Below, piece by piece: positions 8,612 through 16,877 of a stretch of DNA of 64,000 nucleotides. Within the stretch, counting starts at the first letter, position 1. Each line of letters starts with the position of its first letter. Below the pieces are notes generated by a model. That model was not told the origin of the DNA and did no database searches. It worked only from the letters and a program-made list of their open reading frames with translations. The stretch comes from Acinetobacter lwoffii (GTDB taxonomy: Bacteria > Pseudomonadota > Gammaproteobacteria > Pseudomonadales > Moraxellaceae). Location: the NCBI RefSeq assembly GCF_015602705.1, contig NZ_CP059081.1, positions 1,063,702-1,127,701 of the forward strand. Direction: 5' to 3'. Position numbers and translations under genes: made by a program.

Positions 8612-9721
8612 ATGATCAACGACGATCAAAACACCACGACTTCTCTTGATTTGGCAAAAATTCGTGAAGATATCGATTCTGTTGATCAGCAAATTCAGCA
8701 ATTGATTAACCGTCGGGCACGTTTGGCTGAAGCTGTGGCAAAAGCAAAGTTTGCTTCAGAAGAGAATCCGCTGTTTTACCGTCCAGAACGTGAAGCTCAG
8801 GTTTTGCGTAATGTCATGGAACGTAATGAAGGGCCATTGTCTGATACCACCATGGCACGTCTGTTCCGTGAAATCATGTCGGCCTGTCTGGCACTTGAAG
8901 CTCCGCAAAGCATTGCTTTCTTGGGACCAGTCGGGACCTATACTCATTCTGCGGTACTCAAGCACTTTGGCCATGATGCTGTGGTTCGTCCTTTACCGAC
9001 CATTGATGAAGTTTTCCGTGACGTGGAAGCGGGCAGTGCCCATTATGGTCTGGTGCCGGTAGAAAATTCCTCTGAAGGCGTGGTTAACCATACTTTGGAC
9101 TGTTTTAAAACATCGAACCTGAATGTGATTGGCGAAGTTGAATTACCGATTCACCATCAGTTCCTGATTTCTGAAAATACCCGTAAAGACAGCATCAAAC
9201 AGATTTATGCGCATCAGCAGACTTTGGCACAGTGCCGTAAGTGGCTGGATGCGCATTATCCAGGCGTGGAACGTGTCGCTTTAAGCTCCAACGCAGAAGC
9301 AGCGCGCCGTATTCGTAATGAATGGCATTCTGCCGCGATTGCCTCTGAAATTGCTGCGAGCATTTATGATCTCGAAATCATGCATAGCAATATCGAGGAT
9401 AATCCGGAAAATACCACACGCTTCCTGGTGATTGGCCGTGAAAAAGTGCCACAAAGCGGTAATGACAAGACTTCATTACTGATTTCAGCACATGATCGTG
9501 CCGGGGCTTTGCTGGAAATTCTGGCGCCATTTGCCAAGCATAATATCAGTCTGACCAGCATTGAAACCCGTCCTGCACTTCCTGAAAAATGGGCTTATGT
9601 GTTCTTCATTGATCTTGAAGGCCATATTGAGCAGGAACACGTGAAAGCAGCCATTGAAGAAATTCGTCCTTTGGTTAAAGAAGTTCGCGTGCTCGGTTCA
9701 TATCCTGCAGCTGTACTTTAA
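8612..9721 (+). CDS. pheA: Bifunctional chorismate mutase / prephenate dehydratase
   Basis: Converts chorismate to prephenate and then to phenylpyruvate in phenylalanine synthesis. The AroQ-type mutase spans about residues 15-95 (LAKIREDIDSVDQQIQQLIN, RRARLAEAVAKAK). The dehydratase follows from IAFLGPVGTYTHSA through VPVENSSEGVVNHTLD and NTTRFLVIG. A C-terminal ACT domain (TSLLISAHDRAGALLEIL, then ISLTSIETRPA) implies feedback control by phenylalanine. The start MINDDQ at 8612 has GAAGGGCG upstream; the frame opens further to 8555, but those codons would overlap the promoter. First gene of the aromatic operon with hisC and tyrA-aroA. Confidence 0.94.
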   Translation: MINDDQNTTTSLDLAKIREDIDSVDQQIQQLINRRARLAEAVAKAKFASEENPLFYRPEREAQVLRNVMERNEGPLSDTTMARLFREIMSACLALEAPQSIAFLGPVGTYTHSAVLKHFGHDAVVRPLPTIDEVFRDVEAGSAHYGLVPVENSSEGVVNHTLDCFKTSNLNVIGEVELPIHHQFLISENTRKDSIKQIYAHQQTLAQCRKWLDAHYPGVERVALSSNAEAARRIRNEWHSAAIASEIAASIYDLEIMHSNIEDNPENTTRFLVIGREKVPQSGNDKTSLLISAHDRAGALLEILAPFAKHNISLTSIETRPALPEKWAYVFFIDLEGHIEQEHVKAAIEEIRPLVKEVRVLGSYPAAVL

Positions 9722-9787
9722 GTCAGCTATACATGGTCAGGGCGAGGGTGCTGACCACTGTTTTATACCTAAAATTGGAAGTCTAAA

Positions 9788-10879
9788 ATGTCGTTTGTTC
9801 CAGCCAATTCAGGCATCTCAAAATTAAAGCCATATCAACCGGGTAAACCGATCAGTGAACTTGAGCGCGAGTTGGGTCTTACCGATATCGTCAAACTGGC
9901 TTCAAATGAAAATCCGCTGGGTTGTTCAGATAAAGTCAAAGAAGCGGTCGCTGCGGAAATTGCTGAAATTGGCCGTTATCCAGATGGTGGTGGTTTTATC
10001 CTGAAAGATCAGATCAAAAACCAGTTTGGTTTTAATCATGATCAGATTACCTTGGGGAATGGTTCAAACGACTTACTGGAAATGTTTGCCCGTGCATTCG
10101 TTTCAGAAAATGATTCGGTGGTGTATAGCCAGCATGCTTTTGCGGTTTATGCATTGGTAACTCAAGCCATTAATGCGCAAGCGATTGAAGTACCAGCTAA
10201 AGGCTTTTCGCATGACTTGGAAGCAATGGCGGCTGCCATTCAGGACAACACCAAACTCGTTTTCATTGCAAACCCGAATAATCCGACGGGAACCTGGTTC
10301 GAAGAAGCTGAATTTGAAGCTTTCATGCAAAAAGTTCCTGCTAATGTCATCGTGGTTCTGGATGAAGCCTATGTGGAATATTTCCCGGAAAACTTCAACA
10401 GCTTGAAATTCCTTGCGCAATATCCAAACCTGATCGTTAGCCGTACTTTGTCGAAGTGTTATGGTTTGGCTGCACTACGTGTTGGTTTTGCTCTGGCTTC
10501 AGTTGAAGTGACAGATTACCTGAACCGTATTCGTCAACCATTTAATGTCAACCATTTAGCGATGGTCGCTGCGGTGGCTGCACTGAAAGATGAAGACTTT
10601 ATCGCGCGTTCTCGTGAAGTGAATAAAGCCGGTATGGCGCAACTTGAAGCTGGCTTTAAGGCTTTGGGTCTTAACTATGTGCCTTCACGTGCCAACTTTA
10701 TTCTGGTAGATGTACAGGCAGACCCATCAGCAACCTTCAATGGTTTGCTCAAACAAGGGGTGATTGTGCGTCCGGTTGGTATTTCAAATCACATTCGCGT
10801 ATCGATTGGTACTGAAGCAGAAAATGCGAAATTCTTAAGCGCATTGGCTAAAGTACTCGGTTTAGAGGCAAAAGCTTAA
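9788..10879 (+). CDS. hisC: Histidinol-phosphate / aromatic aminotransferase
   Basis: A 363-residue PLP aminotransferase of the HisC family. The N-terminus IVKLASNENPLGCSDKV, the IANPNNPTGTW motif, LDEAYVEYF, and the PLP lysine in SRTLSKCYGLAALRVGFA are present. It lies 66 bases after pheA and only 3 bases before tyrA-aroA. It therefore more likely acts on phenylpyruvate or prephenate-derived acids (a hisC2-type role) than, or as well as, in histidine synthesis. No other his biosynthetic gene is adjacent. Substrate choice is inferred from context only. Confidence 0.88.
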   Translation: MSFVPANSGISKLKPYQPGKPISELERELGLTDIVKLASNENPLGCSDKVKEAVAAEIAEIGRYPDGGGFILKDQIKNQFGFNHDQITLGNGSNDLLEMFARAFVSENDSVVYSQHAFAVYALVTQAINAQAIEVPAKGFSHDLEAMAAAIQDNTKLVFIANPNNPTGTWFEEAEFEAFMQKVPANVIVVLDEAYVEYFPENFNSLKFLAQYPNLIVSRTLSKCYGLAALRVGFALASVEVTDYLNRIRQPFNVNHLAMVAAVAALKDEDFIARSREVNKAGMAQLEAGFKALGLNYVPSRANFILVDVQADPSATFNGLLKQGVIVRPVGISNHIRVSIGTEAENAKFLSALAKVLGLEAKA

Positions 10880-10882
10880 ACC

Positions 10883-13129
10883 ATGTCGCAGCCACTGTTT
10901 GAAAAAGTTGCATTTATCGGGCTTGGACTGATTGGTTCAAGTCTGGCGCGTGTCATTCGAGCCGAGCATTTGGCCAATGACATCGTTGCATCGACACGTT
11001 CACAAAAGACTTTGGAAGATGCTAAATCTCTTGGCCTGATTTCCGAAGGCTATGCAGATCCTGTGGAAGCGGTCAAAGGTGCTGATCTGGTAGTGCTTGC
11101 ATTACCGGTGCGTGCCACGCAAAAGGTGCTGGAAGCCATCAAGCCTTATTTATCTGCCAATACCATTATCACTGATGTCGGTAGTACTAAAGGCAATGTA
11201 GTCGATGCAGCGAAAGCAGTCTTTGGCGATGCACTACCTGAGGGTTTTGTACCGGGCCATCCGATTGCAGGTGCAGAACATACTGGTGTACATGCAGGAA
11301 AAGTCGATTTATTTGCCAATCATAAGGTGATTTTGACGCCACTGCCAAGTAGTGCAGGCTGGGCCGTCGATAAACTGATTCAGCTGTGGCAAGCGGCGAA
11401 AGCCGAAGTGATTTGTATGGATGTCGACAAGCACGATGAAGTGCTAGCGCATACCAGTCATCTTCCGCATCTCATGGCCTTTAACCTGGTTGAGCAACTG
11501 GCCAAGCGTGAAGACAATTTAGATATATTTCGTTATGCTGCCGGTGGCTTCCGGGATTTCTCGCGAATTGCCGCCAGCGATCCACAAATGTGGCATGACA
11601 TCTTTTTTGCCAACAAAAAAGCAGTTCTGAATGCTGTTGATGGCTTTGAACAGCAGCTCGCGATTATTCGCAAATTGATTGAAGATGAAGATTCCCACGC
11701 ATTGATGGGCTTATTGGGTCATGCGCAGGCAGCTCGCCAGCATTTCAACCATATGCTCGCCAAGAAACCTTTCATGGAGAAAAATAAAGTGACACAACAA
11801 TTTACCATTCAGCCGGGTGCCAAGAAATTTCAGGGTAAATTTACCGTGCCAGGTGACAAATCTGTGTCACATCGCTCGATCATGTTTGGTGCGATTGCAG
11901 AAGGTACCACACATGTGACCGGCTTTTTGGAAGGTGAGGATGCTCTAGCGACACTGCAAGCTTTCCGTGATATGGGAGTCAGCATTGAAGGCCCTAAAAA
12001 TGGTGAAGTCACCATTCATGGTGTTGGCATGCAAGGCTTAAAAGCGCCGCAGTCTGCCATTTATATGGGCAACTCAGGCACTTCAATGCGTTTGCTGTCG
12101 GGTATGCTAGCAGCACAAAAATTTGATTCAGTCATGACTGGTGACGCATCTTTATCCAAGCGTCCAATGGAGCGTATTGCCAAGCCTTTACGTGAAATGG
12201 GTGCGCAAATTCAGACCACAGGTGAACGCGGTACACCACCTGTATCCATCACCGGCAATCAAAACCTTAAAGGGATTCAGTACGATTTGCCAATGGCCTC
12301 TGCTCAGGTGAAATCAGGGATTCTACTTGCAGGTCTATGGGCGGAAGGTGAAACTTCGGTGACTGAACCAGAACCAACACGCGACCATACTGAACGTATG
12401 CTGCGTGCATTTGGTTATGAAGTGAAAACAGAAAGCAACCGAATTTCCCTGCAAGGTGGCGGCAAGTTAGTGGGTACCAACATTCAAGTGCCTTCAGATA
12501 TTTCTTCAGCAGCCTTCTTTATGGTGGGTGCGGCCATTACTGAAAATTCGGACGTCACCCTTGAAGCGGTAGGCATTAACCCGACCCGTACTGGTGTGAT
12601 TGAAATCCTCAAGCAAATGGGTGCGGACATTACAGTTGAAAACGAGCGTATTGCAGGCGGTGAACCGATTGCTGATATCCGTATTCGTGGTACACGTACA
12701 TTAAAAGGGATTCATATGCCGGAAGATCAGGTGCCATTAGCAATTGATGAATTCCCGGCGCTATTCATTGCCGCTGCATGTGCTGAAGGTCAGACAATTT
12801 TGACCGGTGCTGCCGAGCTTCGCGTGAAAGAATCGGATCGTATTCAGGTCATGGCAGATGGTCTTCAAACCATGGGCATCGACTGTACCCCAACTGAAGA
12901 TGGCATCATCATTGAAGGTAAGGGTAAGTCCGGTGACTGGTTGCCAATCTTTACGGGTGGTGAAATTGAATCGCATCACGATCACCGTATCGCGATGAGT
13001 TTTTCGATTGCCGGTTTGCGTAATTCGGAGCAGATCAAGATTGCCGGTACTGAAACGGTCGCAACCAGTTTCCCGACCTTCACGGAATTGACCTCAATCG
13101 CAGGATTGCCAATTCAAGTGTCAGAATAA
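10883..13129 (+). CDS. tyrA-aroA: Fused prephenate dehydrogenase / EPSP synthase
   Basis: A 748-residue fusion of two aromatic-pathway enzymes. Residues 1-300 are prephenate dehydrogenase, with a Rossmann start VAFIGLGLIGSSLARVI, the GHPIAGAEHTG motif and the HLPHLMAFNL segment. From about residue 310 (TIQPGAKKFQGKFTVPGDKS) it is 5-enolpyruvylshikimate-3-phosphate synthase, with GNSGTSMRLLSG, the SKRPMERI phosphate loop and the RVKESDRIQVMADGL motif. The linker contains a Met (about residue 299, MEKNKVTQQ), so separate translation of the second half cannot be ruled out. This fusion is known in Acinetobacter and relatives. It links the last shared step to the tyrosine branch. Confidence 0.95.
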   Translation: MSQPLFEKVAFIGLGLIGSSLARVIRAEHLANDIVASTRSQKTLEDAKSLGLISEGYADPVEAVKGADLVVLALPVRATQKVLEAIKPYLSANTIITDVGSTKGNVVDAAKAVFGDALPEGFVPGHPIAGAEHTGVHAGKVDLFANHKVILTPLPSSAGWAVDKLIQLWQAAKAEVICMDVDKHDEVLAHTSHLPHLMAFNLVEQLAKREDNLDIFRYAAGGFRDFSRIAASDPQMWHDIFFANKKAVLNAVDGFEQQLAIIRKLIEDEDSHALMGLLGHAQAARQHFNHMLAKKPFMEKNKVTQQFTIQPGAKKFQGKFTVPGDKSVSHRSIMFGAIAEGTTHVTGFLEGEDALATLQAFRDMGVSIEGPKNGEVTIHGVGMQGLKAPQSAIYMGNSGTSMRLLSGMLAAQKFDSVMTGDASLSKRPMERIAKPLREMGAQIQTTGERGTPPVSITGNQNLKGIQYDLPMASAQVKSGILLAGLWAEGETSVTEPEPTRDHTERMLRAFGYEVKTESNRISLQGGGKLVGTNIQVPSDISSAAFFMVGAAITENSDVTLEAVGINPTRTGVIEILKQMGADITVENERIAGGEPIADIRIRGTRTLKGIHMPEDQVPLAIDEFPALFIAAACAEGQTILTGAAELRVKESDRIQVMADGLQTMGIDCTPTEDGIIIEGKGKSGDWLPIFTGGEIESHHDHRIAMSFSIAGLRNSEQIKIAGTETVATSFPTFTELTSIAGLPIQVSE

Positions 13130-13145
13130 TTTTTAAAATTATGTG

Positions 13146-13174
13146 AAACAGCCAAGCTTTTGCTTGGCTGTTTT
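13146..13174 (+). terminator. Terminator of the aromatic operon
   Basis: Stem AACAGCCAAGC / GCTTGGCTGTT with loop TTTT, followed by a short T-run, 18 bases after tyrA-aroA. Confidence 0.85.
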
Positions 13175-13228
13175 GTTTATATTGCTTATGCTAAACCCAT
13201 ATAAGAAAAAAGCCATTTGGAAGTAGCG

Positions 13229-13591
13229 ATGCGAAAATTAAAATTCATGGCCAATACCCAGAGCCAAACACCACGGGATGGTCAAGAGACCCAGGAATAT
13301 GTAGCACATTTACTTGCTGAAAAATTAGGCAAATACGGTTTTCAGACCTTAAGCCAAAGTGGAGCTCAGGTTGCTGTCAGCGTGGAAGAACATGCGCTGC
13401 CTTTATCGGTGAGTTGCGAAACCAGAGATGAACAAGGGCATCTGGTCTGTGAAATTGCCTCATATCCTGAAGAAGAGCAGGACTGGCTGGATCGTATCAC
13501 TGAAAGAAGCCTGCTTAATCAGCTTGCGCAGGCAGTGGAAACCTCTCTAAAAGAGCAGGAAAGCTTTAGCGAGTTTGAATGGAAGAGCTAA
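13229..13591 (+). CDS. Hypothetical protein, 120 residues
   Basis: I do not recognise the family. From the ATG at 13229, with GGAAG five bases upstream, it encodes 120 residues, soluble and acidic toward the C-terminus, with no signal peptide or membrane segment. The pattern is a Gln/Thr-rich start, a mixed alpha/beta middle (YGFQTLSQSGAQVAVSVEEH) and a helical end (ITERSLLNQLAQAVETSLKE). The frame extends four codons to a TTG. It overlaps the following acetyltransferase gene by 13 bases, so translation of the two is probably coupled. Confidence 0.7.
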   Translation: MRKLKFMANTQSQTPRDGQETQEYVAHLLAEKLGKYGFQTLSQSGAQVAVSVEEHALPLSVSCETRDEQGHLVCEIASYPEEEQDWLDRITERSLLNQLAQAVETSLKEQESFSEFEWKS

Positions 13592-14121
13592 TTCAACAGA
13601 CTCAATCAGCTTTGCCCATACTGCAAACTAAACGCTTGATCCTAAATTGTTTTAAATCAGCCGATGCCAAAGAAACTTATGTTTCAATTACGCCGAGTTT
13701 GACACGTTTTATGGCGTGGGACCCACCACAATCTGAACAGGGATTTGCAACAGTCTGGCAAAATTGGCTGGAAAATATGACCGATCATAAAGAATATGTA
13801 TTTGTGATCCGCCATATTGAAACACAAGAATTTATTGGACTATGTGGTTTGCATCGACTTCATGATGAAATACCTGAAGTCGGTATCTGGATTCGTGAAA
13901 CTGCACATGGTCATCATTATGGACATGAGGCAGTGCATTGTGTTGTGGCTTATGCTTTCAATACATTCGGGATTCAAGTCTTAAGCTACCCGGTAGCAGA
14001 AGAAAACTGGGCTAGCCGTAAAATTGCAGACCGCTTGGGCGGAAAAATTCTCCGTTACATCGATAAGCTTAAATATCGGGCTGTGATGTATGAAATTTTT
14101 GCAGAAGATTTTGTCTTTTAA
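13579..14121 (+). CDS. GNAT-family acetyltransferase (RimJ/RimL type)
   Basis: A 180-residue GNAT protein that would transfer acetyl from acetyl-CoA. LQTKRLILNCFKSADAKETY is the usual RimJ/L-type first strand and helix. IGLCGLHRLHDEIPEVGIWI gives the central strands. The pyrophosphate loop reads TAHGHHYGHEAVHCVVAYAF, a degenerate form of R/Q-x-x-G-x-G/A with His-rich substitutions. ENWASRKIADRLGGK is the typical C-terminal element. The substrate is unknown. It overlaps the upstream gene by 13 bases. Confidence 0.85.
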   Translation: MEELIQQTQSALPILQTKRLILNCFKSADAKETYVSITPSLTRFMAWDPPQSEQGFATVWQNWLENMTDHKEYVFVIRHIETQEFIGLCGLHRLHDEIPEVGIWIRETAHGHHYGHEAVHCVVAYAFNTFGIQVLSYPVAEENWASRKIADRLGGKILRYIDKLKYRAVMYEIFAEDFVF

Positions 14122-14122
14122 T

Positions 14123-14151
14123 AAAAAAACCCATCAGATGATGGGTTTTTT
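14123..14151. terminator. Bidirectional terminator
   Basis: A-run, stem AACCCATCA/TGATGGGTT and T-run between the convergent acetyltransferase and hydrolase genes. Confidence 0.9.
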
Positions 14152-14153
14152 AT

Positions 14154-14786
14154 TTAGCCAAGCGCTAAGTACCGGGTCATTGCGATCCGTAATTGCTTTA
14201 AATAGCCGGTAAAGAAATGGTTGGCACCAGGTAATACGGTCACTAAATGGCGTTGTGGTTTTGCCCATTCAATCATATCTGAGAGCAAAGTCACTTCATC
14301 GGCTTCGCCATGAATGAACAGAATGTCGCCTTTAATGGCAGGCGTCACATAATGACGAATACCGGCAACTGTTGCAGTCGGCAGACCACATAAAATGGTT
14401 TGCTTTGGTTGCAGTTCTACGGGTAAGGCTGCATAGCTTTTTGCCATGACATGCGCACCAAAACTAAAACCGCCTGCATAAAAAGGCAGGGCAATATGCT
14501 GGTTGCGAGCGAACCGAATGACTTCTAATACATCATCCGTTTCACCGAAGCCCTCGTCGTGTATACCTTCACTTTGACCAGAACCACGGAAACTTGGACG
14601 ATACACAATACAGCCACGTTCCAGATACATTTGTGCCAGTAAAACCGGAACCTTATGTTGTGGTGTACCGCCTTGCAATGGATGGGGGTGACAAACTACC
14701 GCGAATCCTTTCACTTCACCCTGAGGATAATCCACAAAAACTTCAATCTGACCCGCAGGCCCTTGAAGAAAAATTTGCTCGGGCAT
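14154..14786 (-). CDS. Alpha/beta hydrolase (COG2945-like)
   Basis: A 210-residue single-domain serine hydrolase. The oxyanion region reads VVCHPHPLQGGTPQHK, typical of this small-hydrolase family. The nucleophile elbow is GGFSFGAHVM (G-x-S-x-G), the acid is probably the Asp of HGEADEV and the base the His of PGANHFF, so the triad is complete. No signal peptide, hence cytoplasmic. The substrate is unknown. It is transcribed alone, converging on the acetyltransferase operon. Confidence 0.84.
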   Translation of the reverse strand: MPEQIFLQGPAGQIEVFVDYPQGEVKGFAVVCHPHPLQGGTPQHKVPVLLAQMYLERGCIVYRPSFRGSGQSEGIHDEGFGETDDVLEVIRFARNQHIALPFYAGGFSFGAHVMAKSYAALPVELQPKQTILCGLPTATVAGIRHYVTPAIKGDILFIHGEADEVTLLSDMIEWAKPQRHLVTVLPGANHFFTGYLKQLRIAMTRYLALG

Positions 14787-14909
14787 ATAAAAACCGATGA
14801 TTAACAGGAGAATCGTGCATTTTAACGATTATGGTGAATAAAAACATGAATTGGAATTAAAATAAGCAGACTGATATAGTTTGATTAATCATTTTTTGAC
14901 CAGGTTGCC

Positions 14910-15692
14910 ATGCTCGCTTTAATTTCTCCAGCCAAAACTCTCGATTACGATACTCCATTACCGACTGACCAATTTACTCAAGCGAGATTATTAGAACATT
15001 CACAGGACTTGATCAACGTTTGTCGCACACTTTCTGCAACAGAAATTTCCAGCTTAATGAGTGTTAGTGAAAAAATTGCCACTTTAAATACCGCACGTTT
15101 TAATGACTGGCAACCGGATTTTAATTTAGCCAATGCCCGTCAGGCGATTTTTGCATTTAAAGGCGATGTCTATACCGGTCTGGATGCCTATAGTTTGAAA
15201 CATGAAGATCTGCACTATGCACAAGACCGTTTACGTATGTTGTCTGGATTATATGGACTCTTACGTCCCTTGGATCTGATGATGCCGTACCGTCTGGAAA
15301 TGGGAACTAAATTGGCCAATTCCCGCGGGCATAACCTATATGACTTCTGGGCTCACCACATTACTGATCTGATTAATCAGGATCTAGCAGCAGCAAATTC
15401 TGAAATCCTGGTGAATATCGCCTCTGATGAATATTACAAATCAGTCAACGAGTGCAAAATTCAGGCAGACATTATCAAGCCGGTATTTCTGGATCAGAAA
15501 AATGGCAAATATAAAGTGATTAGTTTCTATGCCAAAAAAGCACGCGGTCTCATGGCGCGTTTTATGATTGAAAATAAAATTGATCGTATAGAGGGGCTAA
15601 AAGCTTTTAATACTGATGGCTATTATTTTGATGCAGACAGTTCACTCAAAGGAGAACTGGTGTTTAAGCGTGATGAACAACTGAGTGCATAA
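14910..15692 (+). CDS. yaaA: Peroxide-stress protein YaaA
   Basis: A 260-residue DUF328/YaaA family protein. In E. coli the protein lowers free intracellular iron under hydrogen peroxide stress and binds DNA. The N-terminus [17 protein letters not shown], the [14 protein letters not shown] core and the C-terminal [13 protein letters not shown] with [13 protein letters not shown] are characteristic, and the length matches. It is a single gene with a short hairpin just downstream (15706-15741). Confidence 0.93.
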   Translation: MLALISPAKTLDYDTPLPTDQFTQARLLEHSQDLINVCRTLSATEISSLMSVSEKIATLNTARFNDWQPDFNLANARQAIFAFKGDVYTGLDAYSLKHEDLHYAQDRLRMLSGLYGLLRPLDLMMPYRLEMGTKLANSRGHNLYDFWAHHITDLINQDLAAANSEILVNIASDEYYKSVNECKIQADIIKPVFLDQKNGKYKVISFYAKKARGLMARFMIENKIDRIEGLKAFNTDGYYFDADSSLKGELVFKRDEQLSA

Positions 15693-15705
15693 ATGAGATG
15701 ATTCC

Positions 15706-15741
15706 CAGTATCCAGCATGAGGATATGTATGCCGGATATTG
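15706..15741 (+). other. Hairpin downstream of yaaA
   Basis: CAGTATCCAGCAT at 15706-15718 can pair with ATGCCGGATATTG at 15729-15741 (12 of 13 pairs including one G-U) around a 10-base loop. No T-run follows, so it is at best a weak terminator or an mRNA 3'-end stabiliser. Confidence 0.45.
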
Positions 15742-16270
15742 GGATGTCTTTATCATGGTTAGGTTCTTAAATAGTGTTCAACGATTTGACTCTATGATGA
15801 GTGAAGTGTGGATGAACTGCATAATGAAAACTTCAAGATAATTAAAAATAAAAATATCGCCAAAAGCTTTGAAATCCCTCGCAAAATCTCCTTTATTTAG
15901 ATCATTTTATTCTAAAAATTAAAGTTGAGCATTCTTGGAAAAGGAAGATAAAATAAATCGAAATAAGTTCTATTGAATAGGTTAGATTTCATTTATCTAC
16001 ATATTTTAATGTTGAATAAACTTCTTTTAGATATTTTGAAAAATATATTAAATTCAATTATTTAGTTTTTGTTTAAAAGAATTTTTAATAGTGTCGATTT
16101 TTTGAAAAAAGAATTATAAATTAATTAAGTATTAATAAATAAAACGACATAAAATTAATATTTAGAGGATAAATAAATGCCTTCTATCGGGTTAAATGTA
16201 AACTATGTCACAAGTTTGTTAGGTTTTTTGTTAGCATAATTGCATAGTGTTACAAAGCAGCATAATAAAA
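15742..16270. other. AT-rich intergenic region
   Basis: About 530 very AT-rich bases. I find no gene with a ribosome-binding site, no terminator and no repeat. Promoter-like TATAAT-type words occur, but in this composition they carry little weight. Confidence 0.4.
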
Positions 16271-16438
16271 ATGAAAATATATGCTATCCCTGTTTTTGCC
16301 TTAATGATCAGTTTATTAGGATTTTGTGTCCATAAACAGTCCGAAATCAGAAAATATGAAAAGATCCGTCATGTCTTGAACGATGGACGTGATTCAAGCA
16401 AATTGCTGGAATCCAATCGACATCGACATCGACATTAA
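16271..16438 (+). CDS. Doubtful small ORF with His/Arg tail
   Basis: Possible 55-residue protein starting MKIYAIPVFALMISLLGF, one hydrophobic segment followed by a basic tail ending RHRHRH. The tail is encoded by three tandem CGACAT units. There is no good ribosome-binding site, and the surrounding DNA is non-coding in character. A GTG eight codons upstream extends the frame. It could be a single-pass membrane peptide or chance. Confidence 0.3.
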   Translation: MKIYAIPVFALMISLLGFCVHKQSEIRKYEKIRHVLNDGRDSSKLLESNRHRHRH

Positions 16439-16585
16439 GCAGGTTGTACTATCTTCCTCCCGCCAATTGGGTCGAATTAATAAAATTAAATCAATAATAA
16501 ATATAATAAAATTTTTTAAATATTCATCTTGAATATATTAATTTCTAATAAAGTGTAAAATCAAATAAGCAATAAGAAATCAATG

Positions 16586-16594
16586 TGTTATAAT
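16586..16594 (+). promoter_or_regulatory. Extended -10 promoter
   Basis: TGT followed by TATAAT (TG-n-TATAAT), a consensus extended -10 element. No good -35 is seen 17 bases upstream, which extended -10 promoters can lack. It would start RNA at about 16601. Confidence 0.6.
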
Positions 16595-16600
16595 TTGCCA

Positions 16601-16687
16601 ACGATCAGGATGAAGCAAAATTCATCTTGTTAAGCATTTGATTTAAATCAAGAAAATAAAGCTGCATAAAAGTTATGCAGCTTTTTT
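16601..16687 (+). ncRNA. Candidate small RNA or attenuated leader
   Basis: A transcript from the extended -10 promoter would be about 87 nt. It would fold into a first hairpin (CAGGATGAA 16606-16614 with TTCATCTTG 16621-16629) and contain the 14-bp palindrome TTGATTTAAATCAA (16638-16651). It would end at a strong intrinsic terminator (16658-16687). Two hairpins plus a terminator behind a promoter is the usual shape of an sRNA. Alternatively it is the attenuated 5' leader of the purine permease gene 190 bases downstream. No known sRNA family is recognised. Confidence 0.5.
16658..16687 (+). terminator. Terminator of candidate sRNA
   Basis: AAAGCTGCATAA / TTATGCAGCTTT, 12-bp stem with a 3-nt loop, followed by a T-run. 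Confidence 0.88.
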
Positions 16688-16711
16688 GTTTAGATTTTTT
16701 TGGGTTTTTAT

Positions 16712-16769
16712 AGCATAGCCCCGGGGCTGTAAGCTGTTCCAACATTTTAACCCGTCAAATGGCTATGCT
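16712..16769 (+). promoter_or_regulatory. Structured leader upstream of purine permease (riboswitch candidate)
   Basis: A perfect 9-bp stem, AGCATAGCC (16712-16720) with GGCTATGCT (16761-16769), encloses an inner CGGG/CCCG stem (16722-16725, 16751-16754). The asymmetric joining segment TCAAAT lies on the 3' side, and the inner loop contains CTGTAAGCTGTTCCAAC. Such a compact two-stem element about 110 bases before a purine permease is what a purine-sensing riboswitch would look like. The xanthine-binding NMT1 class is one candidate, but I cannot assign a class. A weak AAAATT-GATG-AATTTT stem with T-run at about 16796 could be an expression platform. Confidence 0.5.
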
Positions 16770-16877
16770 GGCATATTCGTTGCTAACACATCCTTAAAAT
16801 TGATGAATTTTTTTATAAAGTTTCATTTATTTGACGGCTTGCTTAAAGCATTAAGTTTACTCAATAGGGGCTAGGTC

